Source: Gymnopilus junonius (lineage: Eukaryota; Basidiomycota; Agaricomycetes; Agaricales; Galerinaceae). From it: a stretch of 64,000 nucleotides of DNA. Shown piece after piece: positions 47,325 to 59,173 of this stretch. A program made the position numbers and the translations under genes. A model generated the notes under the pieces. That model was given only the letters and a program-made list of their open reading frames with translations. It ran no database searches and was not told the DNA's origin. How positions within the stretch are numbered: the stretch's first letter is position 1; every line of letters begins with the position of its first letter. Location: positions 44,490 through 108,489 of the forward strand of contig JADNYJ010000138.1 in the NCBI GenBank assembly GCA_015501075.1, in the 5' to 3' direction.

Positions 47325-47389
47325 AGGTGAGAGAGGCTGGCAAAGTGGGGAAATCTGATGCTGTCATGTCTAGTGATGTGCCAGCTCCG

Positions 47390-47530
47390 GCCTGAAGCCC
47401 CAGGCTGGGCCAAGCTGAGCCCAAAAAAGCCGGGCCAAGCCGGGCCCATAGGGTTGGCCTGGAAGGGCTTTTGGCCTGGCTTCATATTTTTAAAAGCCCG
47501 AGCCGAGGGCTTAGGCCCCGGCTTTGCGGA
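47390..47530. repeat. GC-rich GCCGGGCC repeat block
   Basis: The block consists of AGCCGGGCCAAGCCGGGCCC and related words (CCAGGCTGGGCCAAGCTGAG; AGCCCGAGCCGAGGGCTTAGG), in both orientations, between the gypsy 2 end and the hAT remnant. It can pair with itself over short runs. It has no coding potential and may be a piece of a small dispersed repeat. Confidence 0.45.
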
Positions 47531-47619
47531 GTTTTGAAACTGAGCTTTAAATATTTTATAAACTATACAGTTGTCCAAAGATGACATGATCTGTAAGTTT
47601 TTGACAGATTGCTCTCACC

Positions 47620-49180
47620 CTTATGCCCAAAGAAGTCATGTCGAAGGCTTCTTTGGAACCTCAGCATGCGAAGCGTCTTCCAAAACCGTCCGTAAAAGTC
47701 ACTGACACCACCAATGGTGGAGAATTCGTGCTGAAGTCCACCAGCATGCCCGAGACCATGCTATCACCGAGGCCGAGTCCACTGCTGAGATGACAAAGAA
47801 GGCTTCTCGCACCTCTTCCACTACCACCACTGCCTCCCTGCTGTCCCACACCTACTCAGTCCACATCTGCACCTCGCATTCAAAATCCAACAAGCGGAAA
47901 AAGGTTGTCTATGATAGCAACAAGAATCCTGAAAATGGTGAGTTTCCAACGTCATCTAATCATGTTTCTTATCTGATCTTCGATGCGTTATAGACGTTTC
48001 ATTGAAAAAATCCCGCTCCAAGCCAAATCTTGGTGACGATGGCGAAAGCGACAACGCCGAAGCTTCCTCAGGTAGGTCCTATCGGTTTTTCGAAGATCGT
48101 TCAATTTATCTAACTTTAACTTTGCTCAGCTGCTCCAACCACCACTCCAACCACTGCCCCGCCATCCACCGCCATCGCGATTTCAGACGACGAGAGCGAG
48201 AAATTGGAGGCAGAAGAACCTCCCGCTCAAACTATGAAGGACAAGTCAAGAGATGTCAACGCGTTTTTCGAGCCGCCAGTGAAGGTACCAGGTCAGAAAG
48301 CAAAGAGGGCATGTATCCTTTGCAAGTAAGTCAGTTTTGTCTCTTCTATTGATCTCCGTATTAACAGTGTTTCATTTAGAAGGAAAAAAAATGGGAGTGC
48401 CAGTGTTAAGATGATAGTCACAGAGACAACAACTTTACGTCGCCATATTGAATCATTTCACCAAGTAAGTTCTCTTCCCTGTTCGACTGCATTAGAATTT
48501 ACACCAACACATGTAGGCCAAGTACAACGACTGGGGTTCAAAGAACAACTTCGAATCGAAGCTTCCGAAGGTCTTGAAGTCTCAAAGGGAAGCTGACGCA
48601 GCTGCGAAGAACCAAACACAGTCGACGTTGGACCCGCACTTGGAGGAACGGCCACCAAGGGAGACATTCGTCTCCTACTCGGATGAACTGTTTTGCGAAG
48701 CCGCTATTGAGTGGTTAGTATCGACAGATCAGGTATGTTTTCATTCATTATCATTAGTTACTTTTCTTACTGTTTCTGTAGCCCATTCAGGCATTGGAAC
48801 ATCCTACGTTCCACAAGATGATCAACATCGCTGCTCGTGCAACCAAGGGTGTCATTATCCCCAACCGCAAAGCAACTCGCTGCCACATCATCGATCTTTT
48901 CAAGTCGAACTTGACTGCTCTCAGAAAAAGGGTCACAGTTAGTTCTTTCTTGTTTCCGACATCATGTTATACTATCACTTACATATAATTCTTCATGGCA
49001 GAGTGACAAAGCGGGCCTTGTTAGCCTCACTTGCGATGCATGGCAGGCTTCCAACACAGATGCATACTTCGCTGTGACCGGTCACTGGAACGAGGAGGTT
49101 TCGCCTGGCATCTTTGAGGATCATAGCGCATTGTTCGGCTTCATGCAGATGAACACCGCTCACGATGGCGTTCGGCTAGG
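47620..49180 (+). pseudogene. hAT-family transposase, 5' half with introns
   Basis: hAT transposases excise and insert DNA elements. From ATG 47,620 (MPKEVMSKASLEPQ) a frame is interrupted by one shift and then reads through GT-AG introns near 47,939-47,995, 48,072-48,128, 48,326-48,379, 48,461-48,516, 48,733-48,780 and 48,935-49,001. The BED-type zinc finger is split by an intron (RACILCK, then TLRRHIESFHQ). Then come FVSYSDELFCEAAIEWLVST, EHPTFHKMINIAARATKG and the start of the catalytic core GLVSLTCDAWQASNTDAYF with VTGHW, which holds the first Asp. Similarity stops near 49,180 (HDGVRLG); the rest of the core and the dimerisation domain are absent. It is CpG-rich compared with the DNA to its left. 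Confidence 0.8.
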
Positions 49181-49584
49181 ACTCTTTATGGAATAGAAAA
49201 ATTCCTATCGATTCTTTATCGATTGTTGGCTGTAATCAGTAAGAGTGGGCAGAACACAAACCCGCGCAAGTTGCCGGACTGCCAACTGCCAAGTTCCAAC
49301 AGCGACTGAGCTGGGGCCCCGGTGCCGGTTGCGGCCTCTCATATTGTCACTGTGACATAATGTCAGTATCAGTATCATGTGACCGCACTTCTGGTTGACA
49401 ACACCCTTTAACACTGTTCAACACTGTGGCAGGGCGTCGCCTGCCAGTAACAACCACCAACTTGCATCATGAACGGCAGCCCTCATAAAGAAATATGCTC
49501 GGTCAGTCAAGCGAGATTGTGTGTAGCTGCCCATCTTACTGAAATGGTCTATCATAACAGACTGATCTCTCTACATACACCTCT

Positions 49585-50619
49585 TTGACGATACATGGAC
49601 TGGGCTCGTCTGATGAAAACCCTGCAGAAATCACGCTTTTTCGATCCCAATCATTTCCCGCACCGCGCTCTTTCGAAGACCGCGTCGCTCTTCCCCGAGA
49701 TGAGAGCTGGGCACCCCTTTCTCTTCCAAAGAATGGTGCCCATCTCGAGCTCGAGCTCACCGACAGCATATCCGAAGGAAGGATTGGCCTCGCGTACTCA
49801 GTTCGAGTCATTAACGACTCGGCACACTTGGACCTTCCCGATCTTTGCATTAAACTAGTGAAGCCAAAATTCGGTAGGACCTTAGCGCGAGAAGCCTGGT
49901 TTTATGAGCAGCTTGCTCGTGAACAAGGCTATGAAGGAGTAGTCACCCCGCGCTGCTTCGGGTTTTTCACTGTGCCGCTCAAAGAGTGCATGGATGTCGA
50001 AGGACGGCCTGTTTCTCATATCAATCCTTGGGAGAATATCACTATCCACCTGCCCGAGCCCCATCCTGAATGTACAGAACAAATAGAGGACACTCAATGG
50101 TGGCTTCCTGATGACCCACCGAGTCATCAGAAATACTACGAAGACAGCGATGGTTGGAAGAGTGGCTCACCTTGGAATAAATGGCGCTCCTCTCCGTCTG
50201 ACCCTCTGATATGTGTCCTCGTCCTGGAAAAGTTGGGCAAGTTCTACTTCTGTGAAAATATACGGCCAGGTGGTAAGCAGGAAGATCATGAGGAGGTAGA
50301 GCTCAAGTGAGTCATTTCACGTCATACAGGACTGATAATTACTTACGTAGTCCTCAGTGATATGCGGGATCTTGTGCGCGACGTGACTTCCACAGGAATC
50401 GTGCATGGCGACCTTCGATTTCACAATGTCGTGCGAGCCACTCGGGATGTTGTCTGTCCCAGGCATGAACGCGCACACCGGTGGCGCTTGATTGATTTCG
50501 ACACAGCTATGAGGATACGTGTTACGCCAGAGAACCCGGGGGATTTCAGATACGCCATGAATCTCAGTATGGACGATTGGCCGGGCCTACTTTTGGGGGT
50601 TGTTATAGGATCCCTATAA
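49585..50619 (+). CDS. kinase-like protein, copy 2, longest frame but no ATG
   Basis: Two exons (to 50,306 and from 50,358, intron 51 bases) give about 327 codons with a protein-kinase-like fold: a Gly-loop region (SISEGRIGLAYSV), the Lys strand (LCIKLVKPKF), a helix with Glu (EAWFYEQLAREQGYEG), a hinge (VLVLEKLGKFYF), the catalytic loop GIVHGDLRFHNVV (HGD...N instead of HRD...N) and LIDFDTAMR in place of DFG. It could be a small-molecule or atypical kinase; the substrate is unknown. In copies 1 and 3 the frame starts ATGTCTTTGAC; here the same place reads ACCTCTTTGAC, so the usual start is lost and 49,585 is only a TTG codon. An upstream exon or loss of function must be assumed. CpG sites are well kept. 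Confidence 0.65.
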
Positions 50620-50639
50620 CTATGTACGATAATATTTTA

Positions 50640-51190
50640 GTAAAAAGCACCATGGTGAGCTGGTATCAGTAGTAAAGCTGCGGCCTTTCGTGTCTGAGCA
50701 GCCATCTAATGACCACATGGTGACAGACTAGGTAGCATGTATACACATGTACAAATGGAATTTGAGATCATTTGGTGGAACGCAATAAATGACAGCCTCC
50801 TTGTTCAACAACCACTACCGCCTAATGATGTGTGTGGAAATCGCTCTGCTAAGTAATGAAAGCTTGAATATTTCGGCACTTTAGTGGTACTTCTGCGTGT
50901 ATTCCCGAGCGCTAGCGCCGGAACCACCGAGTGCTTGTTTTTGTGCAATTTCCGTAATTTTAAAGTATAATTATCGCCTTTGCAGTACAGCGGTATTGAA
51001 GAAATTGGATCAGTTAGGATCTGCATTAAAGAGAAAGAAGATACAATAGAGAAGGAAGGAGGCATACAAAAGGCACAAGAAATGGAAGAGGACAAGGGAC
51101 AAAATACGACTCCCACGGATGAAGGACAGAAATAAGAAATGAAATGGAAAACGACACTCACTATTCCATCAGACTTGACCCACACTCACG
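50640..51190. repeat. duplicated 3' flank of kinase copy 2
   Basis: This aligns with 31,716-32,285 and is the better preserved, CpG-rich member of the pair. On the minus strand it contains a 126-codon frame (51,185-50,805) of unrecognised sequence; the corresponding region of the other copy is broken. Confidence 0.7.
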
Positions 51191-52300
51191 ACTATTATTC
51201 CGGGATGCCTTCATCGCCACTCGAACCTAGATCCAGGAGCACAATCTGCAGCATCAAGCATAAAATGGCTGGAGGAGGAGCTGAGATGATCTAATTGATT
51301 GTCACTGAGAGCAGAACCACAAGTCGGAGCCGGAGGCAGAAGCTGTGACCGGGATCAAGCTCTCGAAGAAGCTTTGATTTCCTTGTTTCTCATTGCCGAT
51401 GGAAATAGGGCCCACCACCCAAACCTTTCCGAAAGTCGCTTGGAAGATGGAACATAAGTTGTGCACTGTCCTCTCCAGGCAGTGTGCCAACATTCATTGC
51501 CACCATCCAGATCTCTTACACATTTACTACAGAGAGAAATAGTCAGTTCACACTGCTGTCTCAGGTGATGAGGAGAAAAAATGAGAATGAGAGGGGGAGA
51601 AAGACAATGCGAAGTGGGGAAATTAAAGCGAGAGAAAACGTAAAAATGAGGTAGTAATTAAATAAAAAGAACCCCAAAGAAACTCGGAAACCATAATTAA
51701 GTAGAGAGTAAGAAACCGACGACTCACTCATGATTGACACTCTTCCGACTCTCCTTTTCATACTAGATAGTGAACAAATGAGCATCAGAGGCGGGAGGTG
51801 ATGATGACGTAAAGGGATAGCAATAACTGCTGGTGGAGCAGAACCCAACTCTCCAGACTTCCACTTCAAGAGTAGCAGCAAAAGGAGAAGAGAGGTATCT
51901 AGCCTGCGCCTCCGTATACGAGTGATCCAAGTCGTCCAACATGTGAGGGTTTAAAATGTGGGTCGGTTGAGAAAGAGGAAGTACCAAACTTGCGGTGGCG
52001 AAGGCGAAGGAATGGGAAAGAAGTGAGGAAGATGAATCGAGAGGTGGTAGTAGCACGTGAACCTGGGGTCGGCAACGCAAGAGGAGCAGGATGCTGTTGG
52101 GAAGTCAGAGGGGAAGGGGGTGGACGTGGCATTCCAGGAGCTGGTTGACTATGGTACGGCTGGTGCTATAGTGACAGTAGTGATGATAGAGTCGGTGTTG
52201 TTGTATGAGTTGCTAGCAGCAGTAACAGAACTTTCATTACGCAAGCACGCCCGATAAATATACCAGGGGATCGTCTGTATCCTTGAGACGTTGCTGCCTA
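51191..52300 (-). other. unrecognised frames, possibly a minus-strand gene
   Basis: Minus-strand frames at 52,132-51,899 (MPRPPPSPLTSQQHPAPLAL), 52,080-51,763 (MLDDLDHSYTEAQARYLSS inside) and 51,493-51,302 (FQATFGKVWVVGPISIGNEK) could be exons of one gene ending near 51,300. A few potential GT-AG pairs exist, but no family resemblance guides a model. The text around 51,340-51,410 is also found, diverged, at 56,370-56,415 downstream of kinase copy 3, so it belongs to the duplicated neighbourhood. Confidence 0.3.
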
Positions 52301-54960
52301 TACTTGATGATCATGATGTGTGACGCGTTCGGGACCTCCATAACCAACTTCGCAACGTCTTGGGCCAGGAAGTCACATCTATTGCTGCGTTCTTCTCAGT
52401 CTTCCTACTCGCTACCACATCGTCATCGCAGGTTGAAGAACCAAGTCTCCCAGCGCGGGCATAAGGAGCAATTTAGTAAGCCCTACCCCGAATCAACGCC
52501 CTCCGCGAACCAGGCGCTCATTCAGAGCCAAGGTGTCCTCCTAGTTGATCCATTTGAAACTCAACCCGTCCTCCCGACATGCAGTTCAAAATAATTCCGT
52601 CAACGCCCATGAACACTGCACGCAAGCCATTCACATTCGTAAGGGCCTTCCCTCTGCTGGGAGCTCGTCTTCGAGTGCAAAATGTCGAATTGGCTTGAAG
52701 CTCGCACTTCGTCCGGTCCTCACGATGAGCAAAAGGTCAGGTTCCACGTGCATTCAGGCTGTAACCTTTGTTGACAGCTCGAGAACATGGAGTAAGGGTA
52801 CCCGGAGCGAGATTGTAAAGCTTCCTGGCGGGTGTGATAGTGTTGCTGATAACACTGAACCTTCCCGTCCCGCCAAGGGTGGTATACAGTGAATTTCTCA
52901 GTAAAAGTGTCGGTATGTGTAGAGGCGGCCTTAGTAGAGGCGACTGTGGATATGCCAAGCTGGACCGAGCCCGTGGGGCCGTGAGGGACGAGTTCTTGAG
53001 AGCGGATACCTTATTAAAAAGACGAGTATTTAGTACTTCGAGCAAGTCGGGCTGAATAATGCGAAGTAATGAGAAAAAAGACGAGGATACTAGATCTAGA
53101 AGAATGGCTCTTACCTGTTAGTAAATAAATAAAGTCTCGATTATCCTCCCAACTAGACTTTACGTCAGGGACAGACGAGCGTAACAATGCTGATTTGCTT
53201 CAAGTTATGGCTAGTCCACGGCTGCTTGCGACTGAAATGACTTTGAATGCTTGCCAGAGAAAAAAGTCAGAAAGTGATGAATACCTGGTCGCAATAATTC
53301 TGCCTGTCATTCGGCCAGACAGGCCGCTGGCACTTCATAGCAAAGAATCAGCCCATATAGAAAATATAGATTCGGAAAACGAAGGGTGCGTTATCTGTGT
53401 GTACGTCCTCAACGATGCGATGATACCAGGTAGAAGGAATCGGAGACCGGGAAACTGTTCTGAAGGTCTATTTGTCAGTGTTACATTTCAGGGTTATTGG
53501 CTTTGTTACTTCGCAATGCCGCGACTTTTTCTTCAAGCCTTTCGCTTTTCCTTGAGGCTTGGCGCGCTCCTACGGACTCTTCATCGCCTCATATATCCTA
53601 TGCAAGGTTACTATTCGCCGGTCATGATCATGGGCCTCTTGCTTCCATATATCAATTTGGTTCTAAATTTCCGACTCCTCTCCTAATTTAAAAGGCTGTT
53701 GACCAACTTTGACGCATTCTTGAACCTTATCAATGTAGCGCTCTCACCTCCACAATCATCTCGATTCTCACCATCTCCTCGACGATCCGCAGGATTAGCC
53801 ATGCCTCAAAGTGTCTGCTTTTACTTGCGTCATGCCAAAAGGTAAGTAGGTATTCAGCTTATCATGCCCGTCCTTAATCCAGGTACTCAATCATGATTTC
53901 AGTTCAGATATTAGTGCGAAATTCAAATACTTATCGATGACATGAATGTCGCATCGATCGGATGATATCCTCTTCTCCTCATGTCCCTTACTCTGCGTCG
54001 TGCGGTGTTTGTACTAAGACGACATGGATCTTCCTTGATCTACTTAGATTTTCTCCCTGGTGCAGTTATTACTTATTCATTCAAGTTTCTAGCCACCGGC
54101 AGTCATAGTGCATGCGAGCCTCGCGCAGCACTCATCAAGAGGATCAAGAGGATGTATACCTTACCTACAGGTCTCCGACTCGGTGCAAACTCCTGATGGA
54201 CGAAATCCCAGCCTAAAGATGGTATACCAAGCCAAGTATCATCATCATAGAAAGTCAAGACATAGTCGACCTGCGGACAGCCACTGTCGCTCTTGCTCGC
54301 TGTCGAGGGAAAATGCTTCATCTGGATGGGCAGGGCGAGTATTTCAATTCAAAGTGTTCGCAGCGCCCTTTCTGTTGATGACATTTATTCGTTGGCGGTT
54401 GACTCCTGCACGGCAACACTCCGATGGACAGAAATTTGGATGGAAATTGAGGGTGACAAGGGGGGATGGACGGTAAAAAAGTATACGGACGCTAAATTCA
54501 CAAGATAAATGAAATAAGTAGCACCTCGAGCTCAAGCATAATGCGTGGTGCGGTCCCCCTGCAGTCGATGCCAGTGATAATAACCCTTCTGTTTTCTTCC
54601 TCTCTGAGCCTTGTTTTCGAGGGGAATTTGAGGATATATGGTCGCTTACTAGTAGCATTGGTTCTTCCCTCAGGCCTTGTCTTGCTACAGTTTTATGAAG
54701 CTTCTAAAATCTATAGAATATTTATACTTACACATATGAAGTGGACACGAAATCAATGCAAGACTGTAGGATGACATATATACTCAGCATAAATGATGAT
54801 TATTATTCCTGAAGAAAGAATTGCATGAGAAAATTGAGTAAAATACGGAGAGGAAAATATATCGAGCTTCTGTCTTATCAGAAGTGGCTACAATTGGAAG
54901 AGAAATAATTGCTGTCCTCCACAAAGTCTACGCTACCCAGAGGTGATATCGTAGCCGAAT
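52301..54960. other. CpG-rich stretch, no gene recognised
   Basis: Short frames occur on both strands, the longest at 53,195-53,686 plus (MLQVMASPRLLATEMTLNAC) and 52,545-52,892 plus. A minus-strand frame at 54,321-54,103 has protein-like text (VDYVLTFYDDDTWLGIPSLG) but could not be extended. None is recognised. The DNA is not obviously repetitive and may be ordinary intergenic or degenerate sequence. Confidence 0.3.
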
Positions 54961-54969
54961 CAGAGCGGG

Positions 54970-55284
54970 TTCGAATCGGACAAATAAGAAATGGCAAAGG
55001 AAGAAATCGCAGTTAGGAACGCCTGACGTCTTCCTTCGAGAGAGGTTGGCCGGCAAGTTCGCCTCTGTTCGCCTGGTGTCATATTCCAGCCTCGTGCCCA
55101 CTGTCCACCCGTATTGGGTGTTCACACAGTGATGTGCCCTGATTGTCAAGTTGATGGCTGAGTTACTTACTTGCACCATGAAACAGCTCTCATCCAGAAA
55201 TATGCTCGGTGAGTCCATGAGATTGTGTGTAGCTGCCCATCTTACTGAAATGGTCTATCATAACAGACTGATCTCTCTAGATAC
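54970..55284. repeat. duplicated upstream flank of kinase copy 3
   Basis: The part 54,970-55,075 recurs at 33,888-34,015, and 55,081-55,284 recurs at 30,506-30,677 upstream of copy 1 (ATTCCAGCCTCGTGCCCACT; GGTGTTCACACAGTGATGTG). The end (CTCTCTAGATACATG) has a splice-acceptor-like CTCTCTAG just before the start codon. The copy near 31 kb is CpG-decayed, this one is not. Confidence 0.7.
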
Positions 55285-56312
55285 ATGTCTTTGACGATAC
55301 ATGGACTAGGCTCGTCTGATGAAAACCCGCAGAAATCACGCTTCTTCGATCTCAGTCATTTCCAGCTCCTCGCTCATTCGAAGACCACGTTACTCTTCCC
55401 CGAGATGAGAAATGGGCTCCCCTGTCTCTTCCGAAGGATGGTGCCCATCTCGAGCTCGAGCTCACCGACAGCATATCCGAAGGAAGAATTGGCCTCGCAT
55501 ACTCAGTTCGAATCATTAACGACTCGGCACACTTGGACCTTCCCGATCTTTGCATTAAACTAGTAAGCCAAAATTCGGTAGGACTCTAGCGCGAGAAGCC
55601 TGGTTTTATGAGCAGCTCGCTCGTGAACAAGGCTATGAAGGAGTAGTCACCCCGCGCTGCTTCGGGTTTTTCACTGTGCCACTCAAAGACTGCTTGGATG
55701 CCGAAGGACGGCCTGTTTCTCATATCAAGCCTTGGGAGAATATCACTATTCATCCCAAGCCGGATCCTGATTGGGCAGACAAGAGAGAGGACACTCAGTG
55801 GTGGCTTCCTGACGACCCACCGAGTTATCAGGAATACTACGACGACAGCGATGGTTGGAAGAGTGGCTCACCTTGGAATAAATGGCGATCCTCTCCGTCT
55901 GACCCTCTGATATCTATCCTCGTTTGGAAAAGTTGGGCCAGTCCTACTTCTGTGAAAATATACGCGCGGGTGAGAAGCAAGATGACCGTGAGGAGGTAGA
56001 ACTCAAGTGAGTCATTTCCCCATCATACAGGACTGATGATTCGCTCACATAGTCCTTAGTGATATGCGCGATCTCGTGCGCGACGTGACTTCCACAGGGA
56101 TCGTCCACGACGATCTTCGGTATTGCAATTTCGTGCGAGCCACTCGGGATGTTGTCTGTCCCCGGCATCAACGCGCACACCGTTGGCGCTTGATCGATTT
56201 CGATACAGCTATGAGGATACGGGTTACGCCTGAGAACCCGGGGGATATCAAATATGCCATGAACTCGTCAGTATGGACGATAGGTCAGCCCTACTTTTGG
56301 GGGTGGTCATAG
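55285..56312 (+). pseudogene. kinase-like protein, copy 3, frameshifted
   Basis: The start ATGTCTTTGAC is present, but one base is missing near 55,563 (CTAGTAAGCC for CTAGTGAAGCC) and another near 55,925 (CTCGTTTGGAA for CTCGTCCTGGAA). The intron 56,007-56,059 is kept. The second exon reads GIVHDDLRYCNFV, changing the catalytic HGD to HDD, and keeps LIDFDTAMR. Unlike copy 1 it is damaged by indels and not by CpG change, so the copies followed different decay routes. Confidence 0.8.
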
Positions 56313-57784
56313 AATCTTATAAGTACAATATCCAGTAAAGGTGGCACCTCCAGAGCTGGTACGAGATCGAGCTCCGGAAGCAACCCTGGTTGCCTTGTTT
56401 CTTATTGTCAATGGATGTATGCTTCGCCATATACACACAAGCTATTGCGTCACACATATTGTTTAATAGATCAAGTTGTACCTTTTACATGCAACTTTGA
56501 ACCATTCTTATCAGGCTTTTGTACGATTTTGAAAGGTATTCAGAGAGTAACGCGCCAAGTTGAAACATTCCGGTACGTCTTTCCTGCATCTACAAAATCT
56601 GAGTTTCTAGTGTAGTCGAAGAAGAGGACAAATTGGAGAAATCTGTGGTACTGATGACGATGTTTGAAGCGCTAGGATTCTATGCACGTCAACAGAAATG
56701 TCACCCCGAGAAATAGCCATTTCTTCGCAGAAAGGCCCGCCCTCTCTAGTAGAAAAACTGAAGAGAAATGCAGTTCCTCCATGCCACGTCGTTAAACCGT
56801 CTCACGTGCGGAAAATCAATATAAATGATGAAATTGAAGCAAAGGCTGAACTTTATTCAGCCCCGGGTGCTCAGGGCTGTCAGGCTCACAACTCTTCCTA
56901 CACATCATCGCTGGCCCAAAGCGCAGGAGAAGAGCAGGCTGAAGAGCTTCATGAGTATCATGGAAGCATGTAAGTCGAAATTCTAATCACTTGCCTAGCA
57001 AAATCGTTGCATCTCCTCTTATAGATTGCATTCCTTATTCACAGGGATTTCTTGCTTCTCTTAGTCGCCCGCGATGTAATAGATGGTTCCGGTAAGGTTG
57101 TAGATGGCGATTCATTTGCTTCGAGCTGGCGTTGGCGTGTTTTGGATGGTACTTGGGTGAGGGAGCATCCTTTTCCTTTCCACTCGACTTCCTTGGAGGA
57201 CGTCCTGGCTTCAAAGTCTCTTGATTCATGAACGACGCTGAGGACACTGATAGCGTTTCTTTGTCATCCTCATGCTTCCGCTTTCGTGGGTTGTCTAGAG
57301 CTTCAGCTTAGATATCTCGCAATGACGGACAGGATCACGGAAGCGTACCTGTCAATGCAGAGACCCGCTCTGCTGATGAAGGATAGGCTGGGAAAAGTGC
57401 AATGGGCCCTCCTGAGGGTGCCGCTGCAGTTGCCGCGAATTGATTGGGATTTTTCATGTGGGTGGATCCTGGGATCGATGCTGGGGAGGACGGTGGCGTT
57501 GGCAAGCACGACATTTCGCCCAGATTACAGCTTTGTTGAGGGGCCTCCTTCAAACTCATAGGTGGAAATTCAGCCAACGTTTCAGGATTTGGAGCAGGGG
57601 CGAATGCATTGATGAATCCAAGAATTGGGGGGGACCATTCATTATTGTCATTGTCTTTCAGTGGCTGGATGATAAATTTAAAGGCGACACGGCCTTTTGA
57701 GACCTGGTATATTCATGGAAAAGACGTGCATACCTTTCCATAAATTCTTTCCATGTCTCCTCTGGTCTTCATCGCGCACCATTC
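56313..57784. other. unassigned; possible minus-strand exons next to gypsy 3
   Basis: A plus frame at 56,698-56,973 (MSPREIAISSQKGPPSLVEK) and minus frames at 57,577-57,335 (PTPPSSPASIPGSTHMKNPN) and 57,247-57,035 (TLKPGRPPRKSSGKEKDAPS) are not recognised. The minus text is basic and Ser/Pro-rich, as in nuclear regulators, and GT-AG junctions near 57,730-57,700 are possible. If it is a gene, its 5' end was probably separated by the insertion of gypsy 3 at 57,785. Confidence is low. Confidence 0.3.
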
Positions 57785-58114
57785 TGTGATGATCCGCTCG
57801 TCGAGACGCGTCTTCGGACTGGGTATATTTTTAGCTCGTTATATTTTTAGCATCTCATTCTCATCTATTGGACTTGATCATATTTCATTCATTCCCTGAC
57901 TCGTCATTCCTTCATTCATTCTCGGACTATCGGACTCTTAACCAGTTAGCCACTCCTTTTCTTTATCATTAGCCTCTCTTTTCCTTTTCCTATAAAAGCC
58001 TCCATAGCTTCACTTGTAAATTCCTCGTAGGATCAACTCCAATAGTATTGATCCATTCCCACATTCTTCCGCCTCCGAGTCGCTCTCTCTCCTTTTCATT
58101 TTCGACCCGGATCA
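57785..58114 (+). repeat. 5' LTR of gypsy element 3
   Basis: Starts TGTGATGATCCGCTCG. It matches the 3' LTR at least to 58,093, where the window ends for the other copy; a likely end is the CA at 58,113-58,114 before ATGG. A TATA box (TATAAAAGCC) lies at 57,991-58,000. Two places read CA where the 3' LTR has CG (TTATCATTAGCC and CCCACATTCTTCC). Confidence 0.85.
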
Positions 58115-58261
58115 TGGATCTTTACAAGTTTGATCCTACCACCGAACTATCGTCAACGTTCTTCTTGACTGTCAATAAACCTCTGGTCATTGTCGACGTT
58201 CTCTGGACTGTCAACCACCGCCTTGGAACCGTCACCGAGCTGTCAACCATTTATCCCTTGA

Positions 58262-59173
58262 TTGTCAGCCTCGCCCATGGCATCCGTCTTGAATCATCTC
58301 ACTCAACTTCCCTTGTCTGCGGCTCCCAACGTAGGCAATCAGACTGTCAATAATCCGTATCCTGCTGCACCTCAAGTTCTCCCTCATGAGGTCACTATGA
58401 CCGATAACCAACCCCAATATGTGACCGACCTCACGCGCATGTTTGGCGTTTTGACGGAAAACCAGATCGCCTTTCAACAAACTCTCGCTCAGGTCTTTAC
58501 GCAGCAGCAACAACAGCCTGCCCTGCCACCTCCCGCTAAGCCTCTAGGAACGGCCGTCAAAGTTCGAAACCCTCGGATTTTCTCTGGGAAGCACGAAGAA
58601 GTTATTCCTTTCCTCCACGAAATTGAACGCATCGTTGCCTTCAACTCGATTAGTTTTCCTACTGACCATCATAAAGTCCTCTTCCTATCGCTCTATCTCA
58701 AGGATGGGATCCCGGTCGAATGGTTCAACTATCTCGAGACTTCTTCTTCCCCCGTGCTTTTCAATTGGCCAAATTTCGTCGCTACTTTCAAGCAGAAGTT
58801 TCAAGACCCCGCTCGTGTTCAGAACTCCCAACGTAAACTCGACAATCTTCGCCAGACTGGTTCGGCGCATGCCTATCTTACTCGTTTTCTCGAAATCTCT
58901 TCGCACCTCGATCTTACCGAACAAAGCAAGATCAAGTATTTCCTTCGAGGACTCAAGCCTATGGTCAAGGATGCTCTTGTCAACGTCACGGACAAACCTT
59001 TGACTTTGATGGCTTGGGAACCCATCGTCCTCACGATTGATTCCAACGTTTCGGAATGCGAAGCTCAGAGGAAAGAAGATGATCAGAAGAAGGCCCCAAA
59101 GCAACAGCAACGCAGCTCCTCATGTCAAGAATCACCTGCCATTACCCTTCCGTCTACAACTAGACTTCTTTGA
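58262..59173 (+). CDS. gypsy 3 gag protein
   Basis: An open frame of 303 codons encodes the particle protein. After a Ser/Pro-rich start it has a Gln-rich stretch ([20 protein letters not shown]) and the Retrotrans_gag-type capsid domain ([75 protein letters not shown]). A 126-codon shadow frame overlaps it. The frame ends at 59,173; the zinc knuckle [14 protein letters not shown] (CX2CX4HX4C, near 59,287-59,328) lies in a different frame, so a frameshift near 59,165 separates it. The start could also be an upstream ATG at 58,114, in another frame. Confidence 0.85.
   Translation: MSASPMASVLNHLTQLPLSAAPNVGNQTVNNPYPAAPQVLPHEVTMTDNQPQYVTDLTRMFGVLTENQIAFQQTLAQVFTQQQQQPALPPPAKPLGTAVKVRNPRIFSGKHEEVIPFLHEIERIVAFNSISFPTDHHKVLFLSLYLKDGIPVEWFNYLETSSSPVLFNWPNFVATFKQKFQDPARVQNSQRKLDNLRQTGSAHAYLTRFLEISSHLDLTEQSKIKYFLRGLKPMVKDALVNVTDKPLTLMAWEPIVLTIDSNVSECEAQRKEDDQKKAPKQQQRSSSCQESPAITLPSTTRLL

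Noticed and set aside
53195..53686. Plus-strand frame of 163 codons as a real gene
   Set aside because: No recognisable domain, no splice context and no homologue in the window; composition is not distinct from neighbouring frames.
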